From assembly GCA_003170035.1 (NCBI GenBank), contig PMZX01000465.1, positions 7,792-17,255 of the forward strand: a stretch of DNA of 9,464 nt, in the 5' to 3' direction. The notes beneath the pieces were generated by a model. The model was given only the letters and a program-made list of their open reading frames with translations, was not told where the DNA came from and searched no databases. This document shows positions 1 through 7,433 of this stretch, one piece after another. The DNA comes from Myxococcales bacterium (GTDB lineage Bacteria; Myxococcota_A; Polyangia; Fen-1088). Made by a program: the position numbers and the translations under genes. Position 1 is the first letter of the stretch; each line of letters begins with the position of its first letter.

Positions 1-2
1 TG

Positions 3-704
3 GCCAATCGCAAGTGGTGCGAAACCGTGGTGGTCGCCTACGACGAGCTGCTGGCGAAAAAGTTCCCCTTTGCCACGGACAAGCCGGCCGGCGAGGCACG
101 GCTGGCCGACGTGGAGAAGTTCTTCCAGCCAGCCACCGGCATTCTCTGGCAGTACTTCGCCGGAGCGTTGCAAGCCGACATCGAACGCGCAGGCTCCATC
201 TTCCGGCTGAAGGAGGAGGCCGCGGTCCGATACAAGGACGAGTTCCTCAAGTTCTGGTCGCGCGCACAGGACATGTCGAGCCGGCTGTTCGCCAAGGAGC
301 AGGGAAAGCTCGGCATGCCCGTCGAGGTCCGCATTCGCCCGTCGGCGCAGTATTCGAAGATCGTGCTCGACACCGGCGGCAAGAAGGTCGTGGGCCTCAA
401 CGCGGTGGAGCGCTGGGATGAGATCCTGTGGCCATCCCGGCGCGCGCTGGTGCGCCTGTACGTCAAGTCCGACGAAGTGGAAGTCCTGGGCCCGCGTGAG
501 GACGGCGACTGGGCCCTGTTTCACCTGCTGGGCCAAGGCGGAGGCCCCAGCCGGACGGGGGACGTGCTCTCGCTCTCGTTCGCGTCCGCGCTTGGTCCAG
601 GTAGGGCGCAAATCGATTTCAAGCCCGATACGGTACGCGACTTGTTTGCGCGTTTCACGCTTCCACGCAGCATCACCCCCGGGGCTGCCGCGTGTCGCAA
701 GTAA
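3..704 (+). CDS. tssM: Type VI secretion inner-membrane protein TssM (IcmF), C-terminal part, 5'-truncated by window edge
   Basis: The reading frame is open from the first complete codon of the window (233 residues visible) to the TAA at 702-704. The true start lies outside the window, and the GTG at 27 is only an internal codon. The fragment matches the periplasmic C-terminus of TssM/IcmF. A helical segment comes first (around 'VEKFFQPATGILWQYF'). A beta-sandwich follows (from about 'VEVRIRPSAQYSKIVLDTGG' through 'WDEILWPS' to 'WALFHLL'), as in the IcmF C-terminal domain. In the known system TssM spans the inner membrane, and its C-terminal domain contacts the outer-membrane lipoprotein TssJ to form the envelope complex. 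The ATPase-like and transmembrane portions cannot be judged here. The tail overlaps the next gene, tagF, by 13 bases, which supports one operon. Identification is by family pattern only. Confidence 0.88.
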   Translation, partial: ANRKWCETVVVAYDELLAKKFPFATDKPAGEARLADVEKFFQPATGILWQYFAGALQADIERAGSIFRLKEEAAVRYKDEFLKFWSRAQDMSSRLFAKEQGKLGMPVEVRIRPSAQYSKIVLDTGGKKVVGLNAVERWDEILWPSRRALVRLYVKSDEVEVLGPREDGDWALFHLLGQGGGPSRTGDVLSLSFASALGPGRAQIDFKPDTVRDLFARFTLPRSITPGAAACRK

Positions 705-1618
705 CGACTGCTGCGCCCGCACCAGTGGGGTTCTTCGGCAAGATTCCTGCCGAGCGCGACTTCGTCCGCGTCAATGCCGGCGGGTTCTTGCAGGCTGGTC
801 TCGACCGCTGGTTGCAAGAGGGGGTCGAGCATGTGCGAGGCGCGCAACTGCCTGCCGAGCCAGCGTGTTTCCTGCTGTCGCCGGCTGCGGGCGCCCAGCC
901 GTTCGTCGGCGTCCTTGCGCACAGCCAGGACGCCCTGGGCCGCGCTTTTCCGGTGTTGATCTTCGCGGCACTGGATTCGCAGCGGGTGCGTGAGGGCTTT
1001 CCGCTTCTTCCCGTGCGGCTTGCCAGTTTCTTGGAGGCGAGCGCCCGACTGGCCGTGGCTGCTCAAGCGCTGGCCGCGGTCCAACTGGCGGCCCAGATCG
1101 ACACGCTGGCGTCCGGTTTTCGGACGGCTGTCCAGGCGCCGGACATCAATGCGGTCCTGGTCCGGACGAGCTGCTCCGACCTTCGCGCTGCAGTGGGCGG
1201 GCCAGCAGGGGCTGCGGCTTGCGCGCTCACCACGCTGATTGCGGCGTGTTCGCAAGCGAAGGCGTGCGAATCGCCGGCTCGCGTGCTGACCCTTGACTGC
1301 CCGGCCCCGACTGACGAGCTACGGATCTTCTGGCTGGAACTGGTGCGGCGCCACCTGGGCGCCGAGGCGCAGATGCCATCGCTCCTGTGGACGAGAGAGA
1401 GTGGCCAGCTACTGGTGGCGCTCGGCCCGGCGCCCAGTCTGATGCTCGCGTACCTGGCGGATCCCGAACACAAGGGCTCGCGCTTCTGGCCGCTTCGCTC
1501 GCCCAACCAGAGTGCGCGCAGTGGCGCGTTTGAAAGACTTTCGCCACCCCAGAGGCAGGTGTTGGCGGCAGGGGACGCGTCGTTGGCCGACGTCTTGCAG
1601 TTGTTCTCTCAGGCCTAG
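692..1618 (+). CDS. tagF: Type VI secretion-associated protein TagF (ImpM family)
   Basis: This encodes 308 residues from a GTG start. The N-terminus has the family hallmark 'GFFGKIPAERDFVRVNAG' at about residues 13-30 (the family usually reads G-FGK-P--GDF), followed by 'LDRWLQEGVEH'. A later conserved block, 'SLLWTRESGQLLVALGPAP', is also typical. The usual GDF is RDF here. TagF represses T6SS assembly after translation; in Pseudomonas it acts through the forkhead-associated protein Fha. Unlike TagF-PppA fusions it has no phosphatase domain. The GTG at 692 was chosen because the hallmark begins only 12 codons later and it overlaps the tssM stop by 13 bases, suggesting translational coupling. 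The Shine-Dalgarno sequence is weak (a GGGG run about 8 bases upstream). A small ORF and vgrG follow on the same strand. Confidence 0.88.
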   Translation: MSQVTTAAPAPVGFFGKIPAERDFVRVNAGGFLQAGLDRWLQEGVEHVRGAQLPAEPACFLLSPAAGAQPFVGVLAHSQDALGRAFPVLIFAALDSQRVREGFPLLPVRLASFLEASARLAVAAQALAAVQLAAQIDTLASGFRTAVQAPDINAVLVRTSCSDLRAAVGGPAGAAACALTTLIAACSQAKACESPARVLTLDCPAPTDELRIFWLELVRRHLGAEAQMPSLLWTRESGQLLVALGPAPSLMLAYLADPEHKGSRFWPLRSPNQSARSGAFERLSPPQRQVLAAGDASLADVLQLFSQA

Positions 1619-1642
1619 GACTTCCCTGCGTGATTTCTCCCC

Positions 1643-1924
1643 ATGCCAGCCACCGGTCCCGACACATGCCGTTCCCCGGATCGCGCTTCCGGCAAGCGCG
1701 AGGAGGTGCATTCTTTTCCGAGTGAGAAGCTGCTCCTCTATCTGGTGAACGACAAGGTCGTCCTACGTGCCGAGGCCTGCGCTGGGGATTCAGGCCAAGT
1801 GGTCGCGATCACCCAGGTCGGCGACTGCGCAACGGTCTTGAACGATCGCGGAACGACAACCAGGGTTTGCCGCGACGGACGCGCGGCAAGCCAACAACCC
1901 AGCAAGGTAGGGCCACCGCCATGA
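1643..1924 (+). CDS. Small hypothetical protein translationally coupled to vgrG
   Basis: This is a 93-residue ORF that I do not recognise. It starts 24 bases after the tagF stop, and its TGA overlaps the vgrG ATG as ATGA (1921-1924), a classic coupling arrangement. Codons from about 1706 onward end mostly in G or C, like neighbouring genes. The first ~20 codons are less convincing, so a GTG start at 1706 (72 residues) is an alternative. A perfect AGGAGG sits at 1701-1706 but is too close to that GTG to act as its ribosome site, and the ATG at 1643 has no clear site either. The central part alternates hydrophobic and polar residues ('EKLLLYLVNDKVVLRA...VVAITQVGDCATVL'), suggesting a small beta-rich fold. 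There are four cysteines and no signal peptide. Position suggests a T6SS accessory role, but no function can be assigned and it lacks PAAR motifs. Confidence 0.5.
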   Translation: MPATGPDTCRSPDRASGKREEVHSFPSEKLLLYLVNDKVVLRAEACAGDSGQVVAITQVGDCATVLNDRGTTTRVCRDGRAASQQPSKVGPPP

Positions 1925-4065
1925 CCGACAGTTCTGAGCCCCCGATCACCGTCTCGTGTTCTCCGAACCTGAAAGACTGCGGCTTCGACGTACAGGAGAT
2001 CGGAGGGCACGAAGAGCTGGGTTGTCTGTTCGAGTATCATCTGCACCTGGTCAGCCACCGGCACGACATCGATCTGAAGTCCTTGCTGGGAGAGACGATG
2101 ACGGTGCACGTTCCGCTGGGGCCGGAACAGGTTCGCCATTTGAGCGGCATTGTTTTTCGAGCCGAGCGCGGCCAACGAAGGGTGACGCATACCGAGTACC
2201 GAGTGACGTTGCTTCCAGAACAGCACCTGCTGAGCTTCTGCCACGACTGCCGCATCTTTCAGAACGCGCCGGTGGTCGAGGTGGTCAGGCAGATCCTAGA
2301 GAAACACAAGCTACGTCCCCTCCAAACGTCACTGTATGAGAGCGAGGGATACCGTCATTGGGACTACTTGACGCAGTACCAGGAATCCGACTGGGACTTT
2401 GTCCGGCGAATCCTGGCACTGGAAGGGATCTACTTCTACTTCAACCATCTCGAAGACGGCCACGAGATGGTCCTCGCGGATTCAATCAGCTCGCACCACG
2501 CCCGTGAAGGCTGGGAAACCGTTCCGCTGCTCGCGCAGGTGAGTCGCGGTGCCAACCCAGACTGCTTGCGACAATGGCGCGAAGCCAGCGAGGTGAGAAC
2601 CGGTGACGTTGTCCTGCGGGACTTCGAATTCCGTCTTCAGGGCGGGGCCGCCATTCTGGCGGGGAAGAAGGGTATGGCGGCCACGGAGAAAAAGTGGGCG
2701 CTGCAGAGGTACGAATACCCTGGCGGATTCGTGATGGCCGAGAATAGTGACGGCGCCGATGCAGGGGCCGGCATCGCCGAGGGTGAGCGGCTCGCGAGAG
2801 TGAGGCTGGAGGAGAAGCAGAGCGGCGTGGAGATCTTTGTGGGTGAGGGCACGGCCCGAGGGCTGGGCGTGGGCTCTTTGTTCGGCATCTCCGAGGTTCC
2901 CGAACTCGCCGGCCGGCAGTTCATGATCACTTCGACCGAGGTCATGTTTCGCAATCCGGCGGTTGAAACCGGCGGGCTGGTGAACGACAAAAGCTACGTC
3001 CGGTTGACGGCCATCGATCACGCCACGCCTTTCCGGATGTGTCGGCTGGAAAAGCCTATTGTGCGGGGTCCGCAGACGGCGCGCGTGGTGGGACCCAAGG
3101 ACGAAGAGATCTGGACCGACAAGTACGGGCGGATCAAGGTGCAGTTTCATTGGGATCGCGAAGGGGTCTGCGACGAGAACAGCTCGTGCTGGGTGCGGGT
3201 GGCGCACCCGTGGGCAGGCAACCGCTGGGGCGCAATTCACCTCCCGCGGGTCGGCAACGAAGTGGTCGTCGAGTTTCTCGAGGGCGATCCGGATCGGCCG
3301 CTGGTCACGGGCAGCGTGTACAACGCGGACAACATGCCGCCCTACACGTTGCCCGAGCACAAGACCCAGAGTGGGATCAAGACCCACAGCAGCAAGGGCG
3401 GCACCGAGGCGAACTTCAACGAGATCCGCTTCGAGGACAAGAAGGGCCACGAGGAGCTGCACATCCAGGCCGAACGGAACATGTCCACCCTGGTGAAGCA
3501 CGACCAGAGCCTCACCGTGCAGGCCGATCGCAAGGTGACCGTGCATGGGAACGAGACCATCGAGGTGACAGGAACGCGGGACACGAAGATCAACAACAAC
3601 GAGACGCAGACCTTCAATTTCGACCGCAAGATGACGGTCGAGGGTACCAACACCGACGACATCAAAGGCGCGCACACCGGAATCTACTACGGCGGCCGGA
3701 CAGAGGTTGTCGAGACGGGCGATACTCTGCTCGTGGTTGGCTCGCACAAGACGACCACGGTTGAGGGCGAATACAACGTTGTGGCAAACGAGCACTACAG
3801 CGTTACATCGGGTGGAAAAAGCACGTGCAACGTGGATCTCAAGGAGGGCGTGGTCACGATCACGGCCGAAAACGAGATCAATCTCGTGTGCGGCGACGCG
3901 AGCCTCAGTCTCAAAAAGGATGGCACGGTGACGATCCAGGGAAAAAACACGCTGAGCGCGATCGGCGCCAAGTCCAAACTCGAGCTGGCATCCGCCGGGG
4001 CGAAGTTGTCGGGCGCAGACGCCATGACCGAGATCAGCGGCGGCATGGTCAAGATCAACGGATGA
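1921..4065 (+). CDS. vgrG: Type VI secretion spike protein VgrG
   Basis: This encodes 714 residues from the ATG that overlaps the preceding stop (ATGA). An in-frame TTG at 1867 would lengthen it but lies inside the upstream ORF and is not favoured. Domain order is standard for VgrG. A gp27-like base occupies residues 1 to about 370 ('FEYHLHLVSH', 'YRVTLLPEQHLLSF', 'YLTQYQESDWDFVRRILALEGIYFYF'). A gp5-like OB fold covers about 385-465 ('DKYGRIKVQFHWDREG', 'SSCWVRVAHPWAG', 'LPRVGNEVVVEFLEGDPDRP'). A repetitive beta-helix needle runs from about 500 to the end (many 'V.G..T..I.G' repeats; last residues 'SGGMVKING'). There is no extra C-terminal effector domain, so it is a structural rather than an evolved VgrG. 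The trimer caps the Hcp tube and carries effectors. No effector or immunity pair follows; the next gene is convergent. Confidence 0.96.
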   Translation: MTDSSEPPITVSCSPNLKDCGFDVQEIGGHEELGCLFEYHLHLVSHRHDIDLKSLLGETMTVHVPLGPEQVRHLSGIVFRAERGQRRVTHTEYRVTLLPEQHLLSFCHDCRIFQNAPVVEVVRQILEKHKLRPLQTSLYESEGYRHWDYLTQYQESDWDFVRRILALEGIYFYFNHLEDGHEMVLADSISSHHAREGWETVPLLAQVSRGANPDCLRQWREASEVRTGDVVLRDFEFRLQGGAAILAGKKGMAATEKKWALQRYEYPGGFVMAENSDGADAGAGIAEGERLARVRLEEKQSGVEIFVGEGTARGLGVGSLFGISEVPELAGRQFMITSTEVMFRNPAVETGGLVNDKSYVRLTAIDHATPFRMCRLEKPIVRGPQTARVVGPKDEEIWTDKYGRIKVQFHWDREGVCDENSSCWVRVAHPWAGNRWGAIHLPRVGNEVVVEFLEGDPDRPLVTGSVYNADNMPPYTLPEHKTQSGIKTHSSKGGTEANFNEIRFEDKKGHEELHIQAERNMSTLVKHDQSLTVQADRKVTVHGNETIEVTGTRDTKINNNETQTFNFDRKMTVEGTNTDDIKGAHTGIYYGGRTEVVETGDTLLVVGSHKTTTVEGEYNVVANEHYSVTSGGKSTCNVDLKEGVVTITAENEINLVCGDASLSLKKDGTVTIQGKNTLSAIGAKSKLELASAGAKLSGADAMTEISGGMVKING

Positions 4066-4105
4066 CCGTGGCCGTGTGCGTGCCGCCCGCATCACGTCCT
4101 GGGTA

Positions 4106-4126
4106 GGGGCGACCTGCGGTCGCCCC
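4106..4126. repeat. Perfect GC-rich inverted repeat (REP-like palindrome) downstream of vgrG
   Basis: GGGGCGACC (4106-4114) and GGTCGCCCC (4118-4126) are exact reverse complements around a TGC loop, giving a 9-bp stem that begins 40 bases after the vgrG stop. No T-run follows on either strand, so it is not a canonical intrinsic terminator. A second self-complementary octamer, CCCGCGGG, overlaps its right arm at 4124-4131. The GTAGGGGCGACC start resembles dispersed extragenic palindromes found in many high-GC genomes. Only one copy is visible here, so the repetitive nature is inferred. It may still protect mRNA 3' ends or assist termination between the convergent genes. Confidence 0.6.
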
Positions 4127-4185
4127 GCGGGCGCGCGCACCCACCGCGGCCGTCCGAATTCCAGTATTCGCTGTCACCCTGGACC

Positions 4186-4206
4186 GCGGCGTTGAGAGCA
4201 CGCCGC
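4186..4206 (-). terminator. Hairpin abutting the stop codon of the minus-strand VWA gene; possible terminator without a U-tract
   Basis: On the plus strand GCGGCGT (4186-4192) and ACGCCGC (4200-4206) are perfect reverse complements separated by 7 bases. In the transcript of the VWA gene the hairpin starts at the last base of the TAG stop. The stem is strong (6 of 7 pairs are G-C), but no run of U follows. A stabilising or Rho-assisted 3' structure is more likely than a classical intrinsic terminator. Confidence 0.4.
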
Positions 4207-5861
4207 TATTGGTCCAAGAAGGAGCACGGTTGGTCTACTCGTGGGCAGGTCAGGCACGCGATCCGCAACAGCGAGCCCAGGGGCGCGATGGTTCCCGGCT
4301 TGCGCAGGACGAGGATCCGCGCGCCGTTGGGCGCGTTCATGCACCCAGCCGCACTCGTATCGTAGAAGAGGTACCAACAGGGCCGACCATCCTCGGGTAC
4401 GGAGTCCAGTTGAGGATCTGCAGGGTCAAGACGGCTCCCCTGGCTGTCCGTGCACTGGGGGAAAGACTGCTCCTGGTATCCGTTGCGACGGCAAGTGCCC
4501 TGGCCCGGTGTTTCGCACCGGATTTGCTCGATGACCTGGCACTCGGGATCGATTTCAGGGGTACTCGGGTCGGTGTCGATTAATGGGGAATCAAGACACC
4601 CGGTCTTCAGGGCCATGCCGGTGCTATCACCGATCTGCGCCATTGCGGCTGCATAATCCGAGTTGCACATGCTGAAGGACTGTCCGTGGTCGCCGAATGC
4701 CTCCATGAACTTCTTCAAACGAAGGCCGCCGTAGGCCTTGTAGGTATTGCCATCAGCGGACGCGTTGGGTGCAAGCTCGCAGATCGGCAGGTAGTCCCAC
4801 AGAGTGTTTTGCGGACTGGGCGCAATGGGGTCCTTGCCGATCTGGTATTGAACGCTGGCCGGATCGTAGTTCGGCGGCCAGCCGATGATGCCTGACATGA
4901 GGATCTGCTCCGTGGGCCTGGCCTTGACCCTTTTGACCCAATCGACCACCTCCTGAACGTCGATGAGTGGAAGGTAGGCAGGGTCCGCCGGCCTGCTCGG
5001 TTGCTTGGCCGCACAGTCGGCAAGAATCGCGGTGAAGCCCTGGCCGGTGTAGCCCGTCGCCGGGTCGTAGTCAGGAATTGGCTGGCCATTGCAGACATGA
5101 CCGCGCGCCGCACATCGCAGCCGGGGCGTTTCACCCGGAAGTAGAGGCTGGAACATGCCATTGTTGATTGTGTCGTCAGGATCAGCAGAGCAGTCATCCT
5201 CGTCGGCAATGAGGACAATGGCGAGGTAGGCATTTGGACGTAGGAAGCCGATGTTTGCCTCGTTGATGCCGGCCTGGGGATTGAGGGCCACTCGCAAGGC
5301 TTGCAATGGGTGCGGGTAGGGGCTGCCGTTGACGCCCACGGCGTTGGCGAGGCAGGCGAAGACGTCTGTAAGTTCGCCGGTGTAGTTCCTCTCGCGTCCA
5401 GATCCATCCGGCCTCCAGATGTCTTCAATCCAGCGCGCACCTGGGTCGAGGCCGCAGCCATTGGCGGTGCCGCCTGCGACCGTGGCAATCGCCCCGGGCG
5501 ATGGATCGTTGCCCCACAGAAGGCCGCGGTCGCCCAGAAAGCGCCAGTTGCTCCCGGCAGGTTGGGTTCCAGCCCCCATGTCGCTGCTCACCACGCCGAT
5601 GTGCACTTCAGGCAAGCCGCCTGGAAGCTGCTGCAACCGTGACATCATCTCGGGGAAGTTCCGAACGAGCACAGTCTGCTTGCTGGCCATGCTCGGGGAG
5701 TTGTCGATCAGGAACAGGATGTCGAGCTGACGATCCGGGGTGCTCAGGATCGAAAAATTGCTCTCCTGCGCGACATGGGGTGGCGGCCAGGTCGGCGGTT
5801 CGATTGCGCAGCCCCACAGGACGAAGGTGAGAGAGGGGATCAGTGATAGACGACGGGCCAA
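4206..5861 (-). CDS. VWA-domain lipoprotein with Cys-rich C-terminus (full-length paralog)
   Basis: This encodes 551 residues from a TTG start at 5861. That start is chosen because AGGAGG lies 6 bases upstream, exactly as at the ATG of the paralog at 7433, and because it leaves a short lipoprotein signal (MARR, hydrophobic core, L-W-G-Cys18). A start at 5906 would add 15 residues and place the ribosome site inside the gene. A VWA fold begins near residue 45: the MIDAS motif is D53-N-S55-P-S57 in 'LDILFLIDNSPSM', and a further acidic cluster 'ADEDDCS' (D220) probably supplies the last MIDAS ligand. Blocks such as 'LGDRGLLWGND', 'GARWIEDI', 'LNPQAGIN' and 'YKAYGG' are shared with the paralog. 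The last ~140 residues hold ten cysteines, including 'GRPCWYLFYD', and are absent from the paralog. Likely an exported, lipid-anchored, metal-dependent adhesion or binding protein; the ligand is unknown. Confidence 0.88.
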   Translation of the reverse strand: MARRLSLIPSLTFVLWGCAIEPPTWPPPHVAQESNFSILSTPDRQLDILFLIDNSPSMASKQTVLVRNFPEMMSRLQQLPGGLPEVHIGVVSSDMGAGTQPAGSNWRFLGDRGLLWGNDPSPGAIATVAGGTANGCGLDPGARWIEDIWRPDGSGRERNYTGELTDVFACLANAVGVNGSPYPHPLQALRVALNPQAGINEANIGFLRPNAYLAIVLIADEDDCSADPDDTINNGMFQPLLPGETPRLRCAARGHVCNGQPIPDYDPATGYTGQGFTAILADCAAKQPSRPADPAYLPLIDVQEVVDWVKRVKARPTEQILMSGIIGWPPNYDPASVQYQIGKDPIAPSPQNTLWDYLPICELAPNASADGNTYKAYGGLRLKKFMEAFGDHGQSFSMCNSDYAAAMAQIGDSTGMALKTGCLDSPLIDTDPSTPEIDPECQVIEQIRCETPGQGTCRRNGYQEQSFPQCTDSQGSRLDPADPQLDSVPEDGRPCWYLFYDTSAAGCMNAPNGARILVLRKPGTIAPLGSLLRIACLTCPRVDQPCSFLDQ

Positions 5862-5927
5862 AGAAACCCTCCTCGTGGAAGGACCGGAGAGACTGCTCCT
5901 TGGCAACCCTACGCAAGACGCGGGCCC
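5862..5927 (-). promoter_or_regulatory. Conserved leader of the full-length VWA gene
   Basis: Aligned without gaps against the leader of the other VWA gene (7434-7499), about 53 of 66 bases match by hand count, including an unbroken 17-base block around the ribosome site. The coding starts immediately downstream (the signal peptides) are not similar, so the conservation is not merely a continuation of coding identity. In the transcript AAGGA can pair with TCCTT around a 13-base loop; the other copy has ATGGA/TTCAT at the same places. No confident -35/-10 promoter is seen here or in the rest of the gap up to 6095, which otherwise shows no gene or repeat. Confidence 0.55.
5868..5873 (-). promoter_or_regulatory. 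Ribosome binding site AGGAGG deciding a TTG start
   Basis: The plus strand reads CCTCCT, giving a perfect AGGAGG with 6 bases before the TTG at 5861. The same site and spacing precede the ATG of the paralog. Confidence 0.8.
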
Positions 5928-6095
5928 AACAAGTCTGCAGCCCGGGCTCGGGTGGCAAAGGCCTGCGAGTGCCGACGTCGACTCTCGCCCCTGTGAAACT
6001 ATTGACTTTCGGCGGCCTACTCAGAAGGGCAAGGACCGTCGCAGACTCTTCCGCCCGCCAACATTGGTGGCATCCTTGCCAACTTGGTAGTGAAC

Positions 6096-7433
6096 CTACA
6101 TCAGCAAGGTTGGAGTACAGCCGGACCCCATTGCCCGAACGATCGCACTGCCAATCTGGGTCATGGCGTCGCTGAAGTCCGGATTGCAGATACTGAAGCG
6201 CTGCCCGTTGTTGCCGAAGGAATCGATGAACTTCTTCAGGCGAAAACCGCCATAGGCCTTGTAGATATTGCCATCAGCGGACCTCATCGAGGGAATCGTG
6301 CAAATGGGCATGTAGTCCCAGTAGGTGTTCTGCGGGGGCGGGAGCGAGGTGGCATCCACGCCAATCCGGAAATTGACCGTGCTCGGGTCATTGTTCGCGG
6401 GCCAGCCGAAGATGCCTGACACGAGAATCTCTTGCGCGGGTCTGGCCTTGACCTTGTTGACCCAATCGACGATGTCCTGAACGCCGATGAGCGGCAGGTA
6501 GGCGGGGTCGGGAGGATCCCTCGGTTCCTTGGGCGCGCAATCGGAAAGAGGCGACGAGAAGCCAGTGCCCGAGTAGCCGTTCGCCGGATCGTAGTCTGGA
6601 ATCTCTGCGCCGTGGCAGAGCTCGCCACGCATCGCACATCTCATGCTGGCGGCTTCGCCCTTGGGCCTCCGCACGAACATGCCGTCGTTGTCCACGTCAC
6701 TGGGATTGGCCGAACAGTCATCCTCGTCGGTGACCAGAACAATGGCCAGGTAGCCCTTGTTCCGCACGAATCCGACATTTTCGTCGTTGATTCCAGCCTG
6801 GGGGTTGAGAGCCACGCGCACCGCTTGCAGTTGGTGCTCGTAGCCGCAGCCGTTGACTCCCACACCCTTGGCCAGGCAAGAGAAGACGTCAGCAAGGTTG
6901 CCGGTGTAGTTCTGCTGGCGGCCGATTCCATCGGAGCTCTGGATATCTTCAATCCAGCGGGCACCAGAGTTGAGGCCACAGCCGTTGTTTGGCGTCCCCG
7001 CCACAGTTGCAATCGCCCCAAACGTGGGATCGTTCCCCCACAGGAGGCCGCGGTCGCCGAGGGGTCGGTCACAGTTACCGCCGATGCCCTCTGACCCAGC
7101 CCCCATATCGCTGCTGGCCACGCCGATGTGCAGATCAGGCAGACCGCCGGGAGACTGCTGCAATTGCTGGAGCATCTGCGGGAAAGACTGAGCCAGCGCG
7201 GTCTGCTTCGGGTCCATCGACGGGGAGTTGTCAACCACGAACAGGACATCGAGCGCACACGTCGGGGCAGGCAGCCCGGGGACGTCGATGCCCTGTCCCG
7301 TAGCGGCGTCCGGCGTCTTGACGGGCGGTTGCTCCAACGGAGATCGGGACGTGCAGGCGCAGAAAGCTGCGGGCAGAGCAAGGATGATCAGCCCCCAGCG
7401 CAGGCGTAAGGACCGTGAAGGACGATGGGTCAT
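6096..7433 (-). CDS. VWA-domain lipoprotein, short paralog lacking the Cys-rich C-terminus
   Basis: This encodes 445 residues from an ATG with AGGAGG 6 bases upstream. The signal peptide has basic residues, then a core of about residues 14-24, with a lipobox ending A26-Cys27. The next ~33 residues are a Pro-rich linker. The VWA fold follows, with MIDAS D68-N-S70-P-S72 in 'LDVLFVVDNSPSM' and 'TDEDDCS' (D236) 168 residues later, matching the 167-residue spacing in the neighbour. Much of the central 300 residues is the same in both copies (for example 'LGDRGLLWGNDP', 'GAIATVAG', 'VALNPQAGIN', 'DPAYLPLI', 'ADGN.YKAYGG.RLKKF'). It ends in 'GCTPTLLM' where the neighbour continues for about 120 more residues. 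No remnant of that part is seen after its stop, so this is a clean short form or an old truncation. Likely exported and lipid-anchored; function unknown. Confidence 0.88.
   Translation of the reverse strand: MTHRPSRSLRLRWGLIILALPAAFCACTSRSPLEQPPVKTPDAATGQGIDVPGLPAPTCALDVLFVVDNSPSMDPKQTALAQSFPQMLQQLQQSPGGLPDLHIGVASSDMGAGSEGIGGNCDRPLGDRGLLWGNDPTFGAIATVAGTPNNGCGLNSGARWIEDIQSSDGIGRQQNYTGNLADVFSCLAKGVGVNGCGYEHQLQAVRVALNPQAGINDENVGFVRNKGYLAIVLVTDEDDCSANPSDVDNDGMFVRRPKGEAASMRCAMRGELCHGAEIPDYDPANGYSGTGFSSPLSDCAPKEPRDPPDPAYLPLIGVQDIVDWVNKVKARPAQEILVSGIFGWPANNDPSTVNFRIGVDATSLPPPQNTYWDYMPICTIPSMRSADGNIYKAYGGFRLKKFIDSFGNNGQRFSICNPDFSDAMTQIGSAIVRAMGSGCTPTLLM

Noticed and set aside
1643..1924. PAAR spike-tip protein
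   Set aside because: Size and place would fit, but the characteristic Pro-Ala-Ala-Arg repeats, glycine pattern and metal-binding His/Cys spacing are missing.
2482..4140. 552-residue open frame on the minus strand opposite vgrG
   Set aside because: It is antisense to a confidently identified VgrG, rich in Arg/His/Val/Leu without any domain pattern, and arises from the GC-rich third positions of vgrG.
4155..4170. Weak hairpin CGAAT/ATTCG with a 6-base loop
   Set aside because: The stem is only 5 bp with three A-T pairs; it is expected by chance and has no U-tract or copies.
6010..6045. TTGACT on the plus strand as a -35 box
   Set aside because: No matching -10 follows, and no plus-strand gene lies downstream; the region is between minus-strand genes.
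5928..6095. Remnant of the Cys-rich tail after the stop of the short VWA paralog
   Set aside because: Translations of the segment after the stop show no resemblance to the tail of the long copy, so no frameshifted pseudogene end is supported.
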